Below the pieces are notes generated by a model. The model saw only the letters and a program-made list of their open reading frames with translations, searched no databases and had not been told where the DNA came from. This document shows, piece by piece, positions 1-26,800 of a DNA stretch of 64,000 nucleotides. This DNA is from Trichoplax sp. H2 (lineage: Eukaryota; Placozoa; Uniplacotomia; Trichoplacea). A program made the translations under genes and the position numbers. Position 1 is the stretch's first letter; each line of letters starts with the position of its first letter. Where the stretch lies: NCBI GenBank assembly GCA_003344405.1, contig NOWV01000020.1:496001-560000 (forward strand). Reading direction: 5' to 3'.

Positions 1-1440
1 AACTTTAGCAGACACTATGTACTGTACGGCAGTATGGGATTCTACAGTACACTGTACAGTAGAATTTGCACTCTACAGTACAGTACAGTACAGTACAGTA
101 CAGTACTGTAGAATTCTGTGTACAGTACAGGATGTAGAAATGCTCTTTCACAACTGTGCAGATTCTACTGGGTAAAGTTGTCCCTTTTGGGCCACCGTAC
201 GGCAGTACCTAGAGTACCTGTGTTGGTTCAAATCACGACTCTACGTCAAAAATTTGACAAAATCAAATTCATATTCAGGTACTCAAATGGGTCTTGTATC
301 TCAACATCAATGAATATTGTACGCAGTGCAAAATTGAAGCTTCAAATTTTGTTTTGATTAAGAAGCGAATTCAAAGGTACAGTACCGTCATAGACTGACT
401 ACTCAAGAAAAACTTGGATTACTTTCTCTCACTCCTCTAAAAGGAAGTTTTTCTTTTTCCAAGAGAAAGAAAGTAACCCATTTTTTCCTGATTGGTCCCT
501 GCCACAGGATTCCATTGGACACAGCAAGCAACGGCGCCTTGCCATGTGATCTACTGTACAGTGTACAGTACAAAACGTACATGAACTCAGTGACTCCGAA
601 AGTGCGAATATTGATTGTACTGTACTGTACAGTGTCACTATCATGAAAAGCGAGTACTGTACTCTGTACAGAACGCCCGTCTGCACTTACAGTACAGTAC
701 TGGACGCCCAGGCCAGGCCAGGATAGGATAGGATAGGATTTATTATGGGATAAGTACAGTACAAGTACTGTAAAGGGAAGGGCGTGTCCCACGCCCATTG
801 CGCTGTCAATCACCTACGATTTCTCTATTGTACCGCCCACTACAGTACAACTCTACAGTGTGCAGTACTGTCATACTGTAAAGTTCAGTCAACTCTATTT
901 ATTTACAGTACAAAGCAAACTACAAGCACCCTGCAGTGTAGTCCAAATTGCCAGCTGATTGTTCACATGGGAGACACTGTACTGTATACGGATTGCAGTA
1001 TCGATCACTATTCGAGCGTTCAACGTACTGATACTTTATTATTTATTGTCGCTGCTGCTGCTACTGCTGCCACGGTCGAGTCATGCCGTTCAACACGACT
1101 CCATCTACAGTACTGTACGTACAGCAGTACAGTTACAGTAGTCATCCCGCTCAACACGTCAATCGTCTTGCAACACGATTCCATCTACAGTACGTACAGC
1201 AGTACAGTTACAGTAGTCATCCCGCTCAACACGTCAATCGTCTTGCAACACGACTCCATCTACAGTACGTACACCAGTACAGTTACAGTAGTCATCCCGC
1301 TCAACACGTCAATCGTCTTGCAACACGACTCCATCTACAGTACGTACAGCAGTACAGTTACAGTAGTCATCCCGCTCAACACGTCAATCGTCTTGCAACA
1401 CGACTCCATCTACAGTACGTACACCACAGTAAATCGCTTG
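1..1440. repeat. ACAGT/ACTGT pentamer island 1
   Basis: The region is visibly richer in G+C than the rest of the window and full of the pentamer ACAGT and its reverse complement ACTGT. The clearest tract has six tandem ACAGT units at about 75-104, followed at once by ACTGTA, so that palindromes such as ACAGTACTGT form. A short AGGAT pentamer run lies at about 719-739. Reading frames through the island stay open on both strands, but they encode only repeats of Tyr, Ser, Thr, Val and Gln and match no family I know. The island ends about 330 bp before the ARHGAP39-like start codon. It could be promoter-associated satellite DNA, a regulatory array or hairpin-forming non-coding DNA. Confidence 0.7.
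1087..1424. repeat. 75-bp tandem repeat array (about 4.5 copies)
   Basis: The string GTCATCCCGCTCAACACG recurs at 1141, 1216, 1291 and 1366, giving an exact 75-bp period, with a partial copy before 1141. Copies are nearly identical, differing for example by AGC versus ACC near the unit end. Each unit carries several ACAGT motifs, so the array seems to have grown out of the surrounding island. Because 75 is a multiple of three, open frames run through it; I read these as a by-product of periodicity. Confidence 0.9.
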
Positions 1441-1773
1441 CAAGGCATCACAGTCAACGTTGGACATGAGCTTACACGTACCGTCACTCTCGATCAGCTG
1501 ATGACACCCAATGATGACGGAGGCTTCTTTAATAACGCCATCTTAAAACTAATATTGACATAACATCACATTTCCTTAGCTGATTCTTGCTTCTAAATCC
1601 TTCAGGATAAGGATAGCATTGAGTGGAATTCTCACTGCTTAAGCTTGGATCGAGCTATTTGGCCTGATCAGACATTAAATTGCATTGGTTCTGCTCCTTT
1701 GGCGTACACGTACAAGCGTAGAAGAGAGACGGGCTTACGACACGGCCGACCCAAGCCAGTCGTTGACTTGGAC

Positions 1774-8883
<7,110 letters not shown>

Positions 8884-11304
8884 TATGCAATTAGGCAAAA
8901 TTGATCGAAATTGACGAATTTGTTGGAAAATAATGTCATTAGTTACATTGAGAAATCATTTGTTAAGCTAATTCAAATTTATAACACTTTTCTATCTGGG
9001 CGATTGTAAAATTCGTTAATGTAGCTTTATCTTGACTTAGAAATGACTTTTTAATTCTTGTAACTGCAAAGTAAAACAAAGTTCTATACTGTTGGGAATA
9101 TTGAGAAAAAAATGATTGCTGATATCGGTTAGATGATTTCAGTTTCATAGGATAATTATAATATATTATTACGTAGCAATTATTCGTTGTCTTGCGATTG
9201 ATAACTACTAAGATATCGTGTATTTTTTTACGAAATCTATATAACCTTGAATAAGTTGACTGACTCTTGTATATGTTGTTGTTAAAGTCACAGTTTAAGA
9301 CTTTATATTTATCAGAGTAGCATGTTCTATATTAATTTCTTATTGTCCCCGATGCTAGCTACATATTTGTGCATATATAATAAAATTTACGGTATGGTCA
9401 TGTATAATAGTGAACTAACAGTTTACAGTAGCAATGCCGTAATTGAGTATTATGCTATTCATGTAAAGCTGCTTAAAATACCATACCGGTACTGTAGGAA
9501 AGCGAGTATGTCAAAAAGATCTGGCAATGTACCGTACTGTATAAAAAATATTCCTTGTATTACATGTAGGATTTGGTCAATTTTGTGCAATGCTGGATAC
9601 TAATCTGACGGTTAAATTTTAGAATTTTGCGTTTAGATATAAATTGGCTATGTAAACTGCAGTAATATAGAGCTTGGTACAAAAACAATTTGAAATCTTT
9701 TCCTTGATATTGTTTATCAGCATATTTGAAATAAAATTTGTAATAAATAATCTTTAGGTCACAAATTATTTAAATTAAACTACCCTCGTAACAATGTTTG
9801 CTTGATACTGATTTAAGTAATCATAAATTTTGCGCGGGTCTGATCGCTTACCGTAATTTATTAATTTTTAATTTTATAATTATCTATAAAGAATGAAGTG
9901 AGATCATTTTAATGACAATATTATAATGTACATAATACAAGTCTAATTAGTATGTATTTGCATGTTATGGTAATACTTGTACTATTTCGTAGGTAATTAT
10001 AAACTGAAAGATTATTTTTCTTTGAGACATTCACTTCATATTAATAAAGTAAGTTAGAGAACAAGACAATAATAATTTAGCTGGCTTTCATGTATCATTA
10101 ATATTTTTGGAGAAAGTGTAGACTTGAATTCCAGTAAAACTAATGAGAATAAATAGCTAGTGTCGCTTGCGATAGTAAAAAGTGAAAAATCTTTGCAATT
10201 TATCAGTAATAAAACCTAATGGATTTATAGGTTACCGGATATCTGTTAGGGTTAAATTTTGCCAAGATCGGTCTTATTTATAAATTTAATTAATAAAGGG
10301 CAACTAAAAGTCCATATCCAATTGTACATATCTTTAAAATACTTCTAATATTCAGGAATTCCAGGATCAGGGTGCATATGCTTACAGTAAACAAAAAGAG
10401 AATGATAAACAAATTTAAATGGTATTTAGTAGTGGTGTTTAGTATGGTTAAATTAAGTACTGTAGTGCAATGACAAGCTGTGCAATTTCAATCATTGCTA
10501 TTAAAAATATTGTCATATAAAGTAGCCAATAATATTTATAGCTACAAAATTATCCAAATAATCACGGTCAGTGACGTATTAAATAATAAACCAAAGGTAT
10601 AGTGTTGAATTGATTTTTACTTGTTAATTAGTTGTCATCCATTTTTTTCTCCCAACAAGGTTCTTCTAGACCTGACATTCTTCTCGGTTTCAACTGAGTC
10701 TGTTCACTCCATTTCTCTTTTTCTTGGCAACAAAATCAAAACCAGAATAACATGGTAGGAATTCTAGCACGGTCTACTTACATTAGTATCCCAATATTAC
10801 TCGGGTTACCTTTATAAAGCGACTGAAGTCAAAATTTCTAATTTTAGTTTTCTAGAACCTGATATAGCTAGTAAGCAGTAATATATAATTTCATGGCAAA
10901 TCGCTTATCATGATCAGTATCTATTAGTTAAACCATTGAAGTCGTATAAAACTTTGTTTCATTATTTCTGGTAGTTAATTAATCCTAACCTGAAAAATTT
11001 GTGGTAGAAAGGTTGTAATGGTACGATAGCATTCACAGATATATCATAGACTCGTAGTATAATGTTAAATCTGTGGTATTTTTGCAATAAGCAATATTTC
11101 AGTCGATGTTAGGATGCAGCAGCGTGCATGACTAAAACTGGCTATCATCCTTTATCGAGGAGGGGCTATTTTAATTCGCCTTTGTAGGCCAATACATTGA
11201 TTTAGTGTAAATTGGTTTAACTTTAAGGATCATACTAACTGAAAGATTTACCATCATTCTTAAACTGTCTTCTATCTTCAAATCTCGATTAATAATAGAC
11301 TAAG
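8884..11304. other. Intergenic / 5' region before dihydropyrimidinase
   Basis: AT-rich DNA between the RhoGAP stop and the first recognised dihydropyrimidinase exon. The unlocated first coding exon and 5' UTR of dihydropyrimidinase should lie here. A 93-codon open frame at 9322-9603 has no recognisable content. I see no repeat or RNA gene. Confidence 0.5.
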
Positions 11305-17490
<6,186 letters not shown>

Positions 17491-20400
17491 TGTATCCACT
17501 GAAATTACTACTCTTTCGTTGTCATATAGTCTCTATTTCTAGAGATTTTCATCTATCAATGACCTTTATTTTTTCATTTTTTTAGTAGAGTAAAGTGTTG
17601 ATTCTCTCTTAATGACAGCGTTAAAAGTTACACGAGTATCGATCATTTTGTTTTGTTGTTATTACCGTATAGACCTAGAACTAATTCTCAGTGGATTGTA
17701 TGATTTCTATCGGTTCTAATTTGTTAACTAGAATAGCTGCTTTAACACATCTAAAATAGTGGAAATATATATCGCTATTTTTGTTCTAGGTATAACTAGA
17801 CATAGCGGTACAAGATAATTTCCAGCAATTTTAAAATAAAATAGCGTCTTTCATTTATGAAGAATGTTTGTATCTCCTCATTGAGTATGAGATTGGATAT
17901 TTTTAGAACGATGTGATTGACAGATAAGAAATGTTTCTTGTTTAAATTGAAATTGCTTCGATACTATTTCCCTGATTCTCAAGAGTTTTACATTTGTTTA
18001 TCGAAGAACGTAAGCTAGAATAAGTATCTTAATAACTTTGGGGTGGGTAAAAATTACTTTAGGATGCTAATAAAAGTGAGATCTGTTTTTTTAATTGTCT
18101 TCCATGAACCATTAATATAAAATCCAAGTTGCGTCAATGATAATCAATTACTCTATAATTCGATATATTGTACGCGAATAATTATTAATTATTGATGAGT
18201 CTTGATATATTTTAGCGATCAGGTATTATGGCATTGCAATGCATAGCAGCTTAGACTAAAGCTAAAAGCAAAGAATACTAATATTGACCGATATAACTAG
18301 CCTATGATATAAGATTGAATGCAGGGTTTGTTTTGGCATCCATTTTGAGGTTTTGTAGTTACTTACTACCCTTATGAATACATTTAGATAGTTAGGCTCA
18401 TAAATTTTCTCTCTTAAAAAGTATATCTTACATTTGATTATTACTGCTCCGAGTAAAATTTGACGTTCGAACAACGGCAACTGTATATACAGATTAAGAC
18501 TAAATTCTAAAAATTTAGCAACATTTGACTAAGTTCATTGCTTGCGGCCTTCTTGCTTAAAGTATACCGTACGTGCTATAAAAAATGAGATCATAATCAA
18601 TCCGAGTATTACAAGAATTAATATTTAGATGGCAAGATCATGAATATCAAGGCTAATACCCCGAAACTGAAGCATCTTTAATAGCGATTTGCTGTTAATT
18701 TCTTTTCCAGAAATGTAGATTTCTAAAAATTCTAGGATATTATGCCAGTGAATACTCCAGGAAAATGGCTATAAGTATCAACTATTTCGTAAAGATTCAA
18801 TAGTGATCTGCTCGTACTTGCTTACAATTTCTGTTCTTTAGAGATAAACTTTCATAGGTGTGATATGATGAATATGTAAGGATTGATGTTCGAATATAGC
18901 AATCATTAATATGGGTTATACTGCAAGAACTCTATAATAGCTTGATTTACTCGTATATTTCTCCATTGGGAAGTAAATTTAGGTGTCATATGACCAAAGT
19001 AGGAATTTTATACGCGAATATATTTAGTATATAAATTAACTGGTCTATATTTCAATACTCTTAATCGATTTTATTGAATATTACAAAAACTCTTTCTTAG
19101 AGAAGTTACGATACTCTACATAGTTGTGAGAGTAAGAAAATTTAAGTAATTATTTACCCTTACAATAGAATAATCATTAAATTTATTTAGAGCTCTACAC
19201 TATCTTAATCAGCAGCTTGATTATAAATGTCTAACCTGGGACATAAATTATAGCAGTACATCAAGTTGGTGTGTTTAAACCTTTATTAGTGCTCAATGAA
19301 ATGTTTGGCGATGCTATTTTAAAAGTTATACAATGTTCTGAATCTCTATGTACTAATAAAACTTTCCTTTAACATCTGTTAGAAGATAAATTATTATAGG
19401 AATAAAATTTTAAGCAGTTATTGCTTCTGAAATGGGGCGATTATTAAGTATAGTTGGAAGTTCTATATACTATCTGGATCAGCAATCGAATTGCATAAAT
19501 CTAACCTGAAATATGAACTTGTACGTCAGGTTGATCAGCTTGAATCTTCATCAGCGCTCAAATAAGGCGATTATTAAATTTAGTTGGCAGCTTTATACTA
19601 TTTTGGTCGGCAGTGTGATTACAAATGTCTAATCTGGAACATAAATAATAACAGTAGATCTTGATCAGTTTGAGCTTTCATTAGCGCTCAAATAAGATGA
19701 TTATCAATACTATTTTAGGCATTCTACATTATCCTGAATCGCTATTCGCTAATAAACTTCCTTCTTGAAAAGTAAACTACCATCATCAAGTACCATTACC
19801 AATTTATGTATCCACGAAATACTATACATAGTTATCAGCGGTATTTCTAGGAACTGCATTATCTGCCTTAAATCCGTAGCGAGTTGGCAACTATTTGCGA
19901 GGCTATACTCTCTAAAAGGCCAATAAGAACAGCAGGAGTCTACTCTGCTGGATAAACAGAGATGAAAATGAATTTCCACCCATAATTATACGTAATGAAA
20001 ACATGCAGATATTGAATCGTAATAACAAGGAAAGATCAAGGTACACTACGTCATTAAGCCATAAATTGCAGTAGTTATCAAGGCAGATTTCTTTCTTGTA
20101 TACCCATGTAGTGGACGAATTGACGAAGGCTTGTTGGAAATCTTTTAAAATATTGGCAAACTGATTGTTGGGCCGTTTAATTTCTACATCTCTGTTTTTT
20201 GAAATAAAAAGCCTTGAGATATTCAGAGTAAGATCATAAATAATCAATCTCTGCCGCTTATAATTCATACTGTGGTTTGTACAAACGTTAATGCCATGAT
20301 AGAATTGCATATACATTAGTTCAAATTGAAGGTTATTAAAAGTTAAAAAGTTCTCGATGATTAATCTCGATAGGGAGAGAAAATCGTCGAAAAACGGATT

Positions 20401-20815
20401 TTAATTTTAAACTGAATTTCTAGAATTGTTAATAGATTGTCCAAGTTTTTATAGAACATCGCCAACCAATTCATCTAATGTTTAATTAATCTTATATTAT
20501 GGAATATCTTGATTGAGAATGGATTATCGGAATAGAAATTATTTTATGCTAATAATAGACCTAAGACATATAATCCAATTCTTGTTGCTGATGAACTAAC
20601 AAACTCGAAAGTCTACTGCATGTTAATTTTTCCCATTAGTCTTATTCAAAGTTAGTTTTATGGCTGCTAAAATCGTAGCAGGAAGAGTTTTCAGTTTGAA
20701 GTCAATACTAGATACTATTGCTTTAGCCGCGATAATCTTTATTGAAGAATATGGATAATTTATAATTTCATGCTGAGGAATGAAAAGATCACCATATAAT
20801 TGCTATTAGGCCGTA
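17491..20815. other. Intergenic region
   Basis: No gene recognised. A possible poly(A) signal AATAAA for dihydropyrimidinase lies near 17835. Open frames on the minus strand at 18262-18480, 19749-19979 and 19912-20316 (134 codons) have no family features or supporting splice structure. The middle holds a diverged repeat listed separately. Confidence 0.5.
18640..19740. repeat. Diverged ~130-bp tandem-like repeat
   Basis: Related segments recur about every 125-135 bp. Examples are GATCAGCTTGAATCTTCATC near 19533 and GATCAGTTTGAGCTTTCATT near 19663; TCTAACCTG near 19499 and TCTAATCTGG near 19628, with an earlier TCTAACCTGGG near 19229. Weaker copies around 18678, 18801 and 18935 share AATAGYGATYTGCT. 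The period is not a multiple of three and stops are frequent, so this is probably decayed non-coding repeat DNA. Confidence 0.5.
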
Positions 20816-23800
20816 ATGGTTCCTCTTCGCGGAGTTCAATTGATCTGGATTATTGCCTTGATAATCTTACCTTTCCTATGTCATCATGTTACGACTGGTA
20901 AGCATTGAAAATGAGAAAAATTAGATAGCTATTACACTAATTCTATGCTATGGACATTCTAGCGTACTACTACTACCACTTCTACCCATCAATTCTTTCA
21001 TTTTTTATGGCGCCATTCATTTGATCAATATAAACTCAGTAATATTGATCAAGGACTAATAAACTGAAATTAGTTGTAAAATATAATACTACTTTTACCT
21101 TTCAGTTAGAGCAACTCTAGAAACAGAATCTTTATGCATTTTGTAGTTACCTTTGCTACGCCCAAATTGTGGATTTTTTTGGCTGTAGCTGTAAAAAACT
21201 TTTCTATGCTTATCTTTTACTAACGGAACTAGTGCGACTGTAAAACACTCTGAATACCTTTCAAAAGTTTGCTCTAGTCAAAGCCATAGAATAGAATGGT
21301 AATCTACAATTATCAGGGAAATTATAAATCCGAATGAAACAAGAATAAACTGAAATGCTCCTAGAATCTGCAATACAGTCTTCGTAAATTTCTATTTATG
21401 AATTCAACCTATAGACAACAGCATATAGTTATCTAATAGTGGCTGTGGAATACTTTTTTCCTCTCATCGCTTGACTGGTTCAACTTTGGCGATATATAGT
21501 GAATTCTGTATGTGCTTTCAATTTACTCTTGATTTATTCGGAGTTGATGATTTTCCTTTAGTAGTGGTTGTTAAATACTTAAAATATCGCAATACCGTAT
21601 AAAGGATAGGTATCTTATATAGGCTATCTCTAAATACATATTAATCTACATAATTCCATGTTAGGCTATAGTGCTGTATTTAATAGGACGACAGCACCAC
21701 GTATTAATTACGTGTGTATAAATATACGCTTATAAATGGATATATATCCAATTAGATATATGATGGCTACACAACTATACATAAACTACTGTGGTTATAT
21801 GTAGATTTTAATAAAGTTATTCACTACCGTGCGATCTAATTAATGTACTGTAGATTTCATTTTACATTTTATCCTATGGATACAATTGACGGTTATGACA
21901 AATTGCCCTATAAGTAAATCGCTGCCTCTATGCTAGTCACTGTAGTTAGAATAATTTATACTGTATTCTATAATTAATATGAATTTCATTGATGTGCTAT
22001 CTTATTGGGATAATTATAGCAGATTGCCCCGTCATTAATTCTCTACGTCGTGGTAAAATCCAGGGTAGTGGCATAACACCTGGTACTAAATTAACTTTCC
22101 TATGTAATCAAGGCTATCGATTAGTAGGAGCAAACGAGACTGAATGCCTCAGTTCTGGCCAATGGTCCAATGCATTACCTGTCTGCAAAGGTAGAGCAAT
22201 AGCGCAGACGAAATTTTGAAATATCTGCAGACTTTCAAATTGTGTATATTACACTCTTACATTTCGGAAGATGTTGGTAATTCACTATATAAATATTTGA
22301 TGTCATTATTCGATCGTTTATATATTTAGACATTAACGAATGCAAGGAAGGCCTAGCAAAGTGTAATGTCTCGAGTTGCATCAATAAGAATGGTTTCTAC
22401 CAGTGCCAATGTGCACAAGGATACGTGTGGAATCGTAAGAATGAAATTTGTACAGGTAAAGTTATAGAGTTTAGTTAGAAGATTCTTTATTGTTTCAAGA
22501 CAGAGGTGTTACTATTCGTCCACTGCCTAGATTCCTTAAACTAAATTAATCCTAAGAAATGGCCTTGTCGAGCTTGACATGGTAACATTTTATGTAATCA
22601 ATGAGAACTTATCTTACTAATAATGCTCATTAGACCAGGTGGTATGATACATCCTCAATCCAAAACATTCTCAGCCGTCGTCGATCATAGATCATATTTG
22701 TCTATGCATTCATCTATAACCATTAAATATTGCTTACATTTAGTACAATGGCCCAATTTTATTTGATATTAATGCTACAATAACTAACTGTGCTCATTAG
22801 ACCAGCTGTATAATATACGAGTTTATCAATCTAATATATTGTTGATCTTCGATCAGGGATATTATTTGTTTTTCTATTCTTCCATAACTACACATTGCTC
22901 ACGTTAAGACAGTGGTCTATATTTCATTCGATATTAATGCCTTTATTAAATATATACGTACATATGATGAATGTGCCCTAGAGGCATACATTTTATTTGC
23001 CGATATCCTAGATATACGGTCTATATTAATGATGCTGTTTATCGCTTGCTAAAGTACTTTTTGGATTATAACATTGTAGATATAAATGAATGTAGTAAGA
23101 AAAATCGACCTAAGAATTGTCCAGATTCTCGATCTGGCTGCACCAATTTACCTGGTGGATTTAATTGCACTTGCACAGGCGGCTACGTACACTTTAATGC
23201 TACTTTTTGTCAAGATATCAATGAATGTACTAGCAACCTTTATAACAATATATGCAATCATAGTCAGCATTGCATTAATACGGAAGGAAGTTATCAATGT
23301 ATTTGCAAACAAGGTTATAGAAATTCATCAACGACTGGTTGTAGTGACATTAACGAATGCATGGAAAGTAGCCATAATTGCACAAGCAATCAACAATGCA
23401 TCAATGTCGGTGGCAGCTATAGCTGTCAAGAACTATCGCTATCCAGTGAAGAATTGCAGAAATGTGCAGCAAGTAAGTTGAATATCGGATTGGAAAATAG
23501 CCTTAAGCTGTTTAAATATGCTTATAGTTGAGTATACTGATATAGAGGTAGTAGAGTAGATAAAATACGGAAAACTATTACCGTAACAGTTTTGTAGTCA
23601 GTAAATGGATGAACTAATTATAACTACAATAATAATTGACAACATAAGAGAAACTGTATTAGTTATTTCGACCATTGCTGTTACTTATAGGTAATGGTAG
23701 TACTTGTCAAGCAATTACTCAATTTCAAGACGGCTCTGTCTCTGGTAATCGCTATTCTTGTGGAGCTAATATTTCGTTTACTTGCAATAGTGGATACTAT

Positions 23801-26800
23801 CTTACGGGTAGACCTATTCTATACTGCTTATCCAATGGAAGCTGGTCGCATTCCTTGCCAAACTGTAGTGGTAAAGCAAAAATTTCGATTAAAAAATACT
23901 GAAAAATTATCGTCTAGTTATATAAAAATCGCATATTTCTTTTGGTAGATGTTGATGAATGCATTAATAATAAAGATGATTGTCAAGCACCAGCCTTTTG
24001 CTATAATACTGTTGGCTCCTTCCAGTGTCAATGTCCGGCCGGTTATAAAATCGATACGAGAACAACTTGTCAAGGTTTTACTGTATTCTATTAATCTTCT
24101 CTTTACACTGCATAATAGCCTATCCATCGTTATGGCTGCATAAACATTTCATTTATAAAGCTATAACAATCGTGTCCTCAATAAGTAGAATTGATTAAAT
24201 CCTTATTTGATTCATTTATATCTGCAAAAGATATCGATGAATGTTTCCTCAACACTCATAAATGTATTGCTCCTGCTACATGTCGTAATCTACCTGGCAA
24301 CTATGAATGCCAATGTCCTAATGGATATGTTCTTGCTAAAAATAAGCTGAGGTGTAAAGGTACAGTATTGCTTAATTAAGCATTTACCATAATTTTAGAT
24401 GCTAGCGATGAGAATTACTCAGGATTGTTCATATTTCAATGCACTTTATGAGTATGTATTTTAATATAGAGTCTACACTAGTAATAAGAATATCATATGT
24501 ATAGGCATCAGGCATCTGAAGTTGAAATATTTTTAACGATAAATTGGGATAATTAAAGTGCTAATAGTGGAATATACTGTACATTTTTCAAATAAAATGA
24601 AAGTAACACTGCTACGGAAAGTAAAATATGTATCCAGTGTTCTATAACATTTGGTATTATTAATCAGGGTGTTTAATAAGATCTCAATCACCCACAGTAA
24701 TTGCTTAAACTATTAAATTGCTGCAATTTTCAAGGTAGTTGTATATTGCAAATTTTATGGTCTTTGTTTACAATAAACGATCTGCTTTAGTATACGATGA
24801 ACGCTTAGGTTTGGTATACAGCACGATATATTAGTTAGCGATCTATATATGTCCTGTACATTCGTTTTATAGAACCAACAGTACGCAAGCGGATGTATAT
24901 GGGTTACTTCATAAATTTATTATTCTGCGAGTATAGCTAATTGGCTGAAAAATAGTAATATTTTATTATTTCATAACTTTGGATTGCTTACATTAATCAG
25001 AAAGTGGTGTTTGGATTATTAAAATTTTCTTCTTCGTATTATACATGTTGTGGTGGACTTTTTAAGCTGCGGGTGTTGACCAAATGAGTAATACTTAAAG
25101 TCGTTACTAATTTTTTCGTTTATAACTATATATTTTCATCAGCTAAAGGCTGCCAGTATTAACGATGTAAATAGCATTTTAAAATTTTACTGATGTTTGC
25201 CTTCATAAATAGAAATCTTGATTCACTGGATTGCCAAGGCTAATCTAGAGGAACAGCAATTAGAAAGTTGCTAACACAGAATCTCAGATGCTAATGCTCT
25301 ACTATCTTTCCAATAAAAATGTGCCAAATATATTCTATTAGATGATTACATTTCCGTTCATCTAGAAAACTTTACCAACAGCGATAATGTTAATTTTTAT
25401 CTATATAAATGTAAATTTTTGTTCATGAAAATGCCATTACCGGTGTAGTAAACATATTAACTTTAGGTTTATATTTTACTATCTTAATTAAAGGGATATT
25501 TTATTCCGTTGTTATTTTATCATTCTTGATTAATTATTTCTAATCGATTCTTAAGCAAAGTTTGATTGTAAATGAACATTTTCTCAACAGATATCAACGA
25601 TTGTACGAAAAAGAATAATCCTTGCCATGCTCAAGCGACTTGTACTAATCTACCTGGCTCATTTAATTGCACTTGCAATGCCGGCTATACTGGGGATGGA
25701 TTACATTGCGAAGATATCAATGAATGTAATAGCACGATTTCCTGGCCGTGTTATCCACATCAAACTTGCGAAAATACTTTAGGCTCTTATAAATGCGATT
25801 GCCAGGAAGGCTACCGACAAATTAATGATACCACATGCACTGGTAAAGAGTCCTTGATGAATTTTAGATTATTAATTTCCAGAATTATACTCTGGTATCA
25901 TGAGATGAAATTATTAAATAAACTCATTCCATGCATTATCAACCTCTTTTTTTATCTTATTACTACGTGATATAGCTCATCACTATACCAATTTTCTTTC
26001 ATGTTGCTTATATCGGATATTATGGTTGTTACAATTTCAGATATTGATGAATGCAAGATCGGTATAGCTAGGTGTTTTGCGCCTTCGTACTGCCAAAATT
26101 TACAAGGCTCATTTTATTGCGCCTGTCCTGCAAATAGTATACAGCCAACAAATTGTAAAAGTAAGTAAATTTAATGACTTTGCCTAGTCATTACAATTCC
26201 TAAATGATGGAATTGTCTTACGGATTATGTCGTATTGATAACTAAGCGAATCTTGATCGTTACTCCTTTCTTTCTGTTAAAGAAATTACATGTCCAACGG
26301 TTACTTCTATTTCCAATGGTAAAGTAGTAGGAAGTGATTATTCAATCTTTAAAAGCCTTGTATTTTCTTGCGATTCTGGATATGAGTTACAAGGAAGGCA
26401 CAATATTACCTGTATGCAATCCGGTAATTGGTCAAGCCCTATTCCTAAGTGTCAAGGTATGAATTATTATAAGCAGGGACTGCTAGCGATAGCAATCTTA
26501 GTAACTACAAGTCCTTCCTTTATTGATAAAGGATCTCAATTGCCAGTTATAGTTGATATTATTTCTTCAATTTTAGAGACTTATTTCCGGATTATGAGGT
26601 GTAAATTTTATGTTCCATGCTTGTATCTAGATTTTTCACTTACTCTTTTCTGTTTGGTGCTCCTATAAATTTGTCATTTTTATCATTATAAATTACATCG
26701 AGTAAATCTGTAATAAGAATTTAAACAAAGATCATTATGAAGTATTAGGAATTAAGTAATCATACACTATCGGTATAAATACTATCTCAAAATTAACTTG

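Noticed and set aside
160-245. tRNA-like T-loop string GGTTCAAATC
   Set aside because: The flanking bases do not form a T-arm stem or an acceptor stem.
1087-1424. CRISPR-like array
   Set aside because: Units are head-to-tail with no unique spacers, and the sequence is eukaryotic.
784-1563. 259-codon open frame through island 1
   Set aside because: It encodes only a translation of the 75-bp repeat and pentamer DNA. The openness follows from the 75-bp period, and other frames are open too.
9322-9603. 93-codon open frame
   Set aside because: No family features, no splice partners, AT-rich composition typical of chance frames.
19912-20316. 134-codon minus-strand open frame
   Set aside because: The longest frame in this intergenic stretch, but no recognisable motif, start context or exon structure; kept only as a remark in the intergenic entry.
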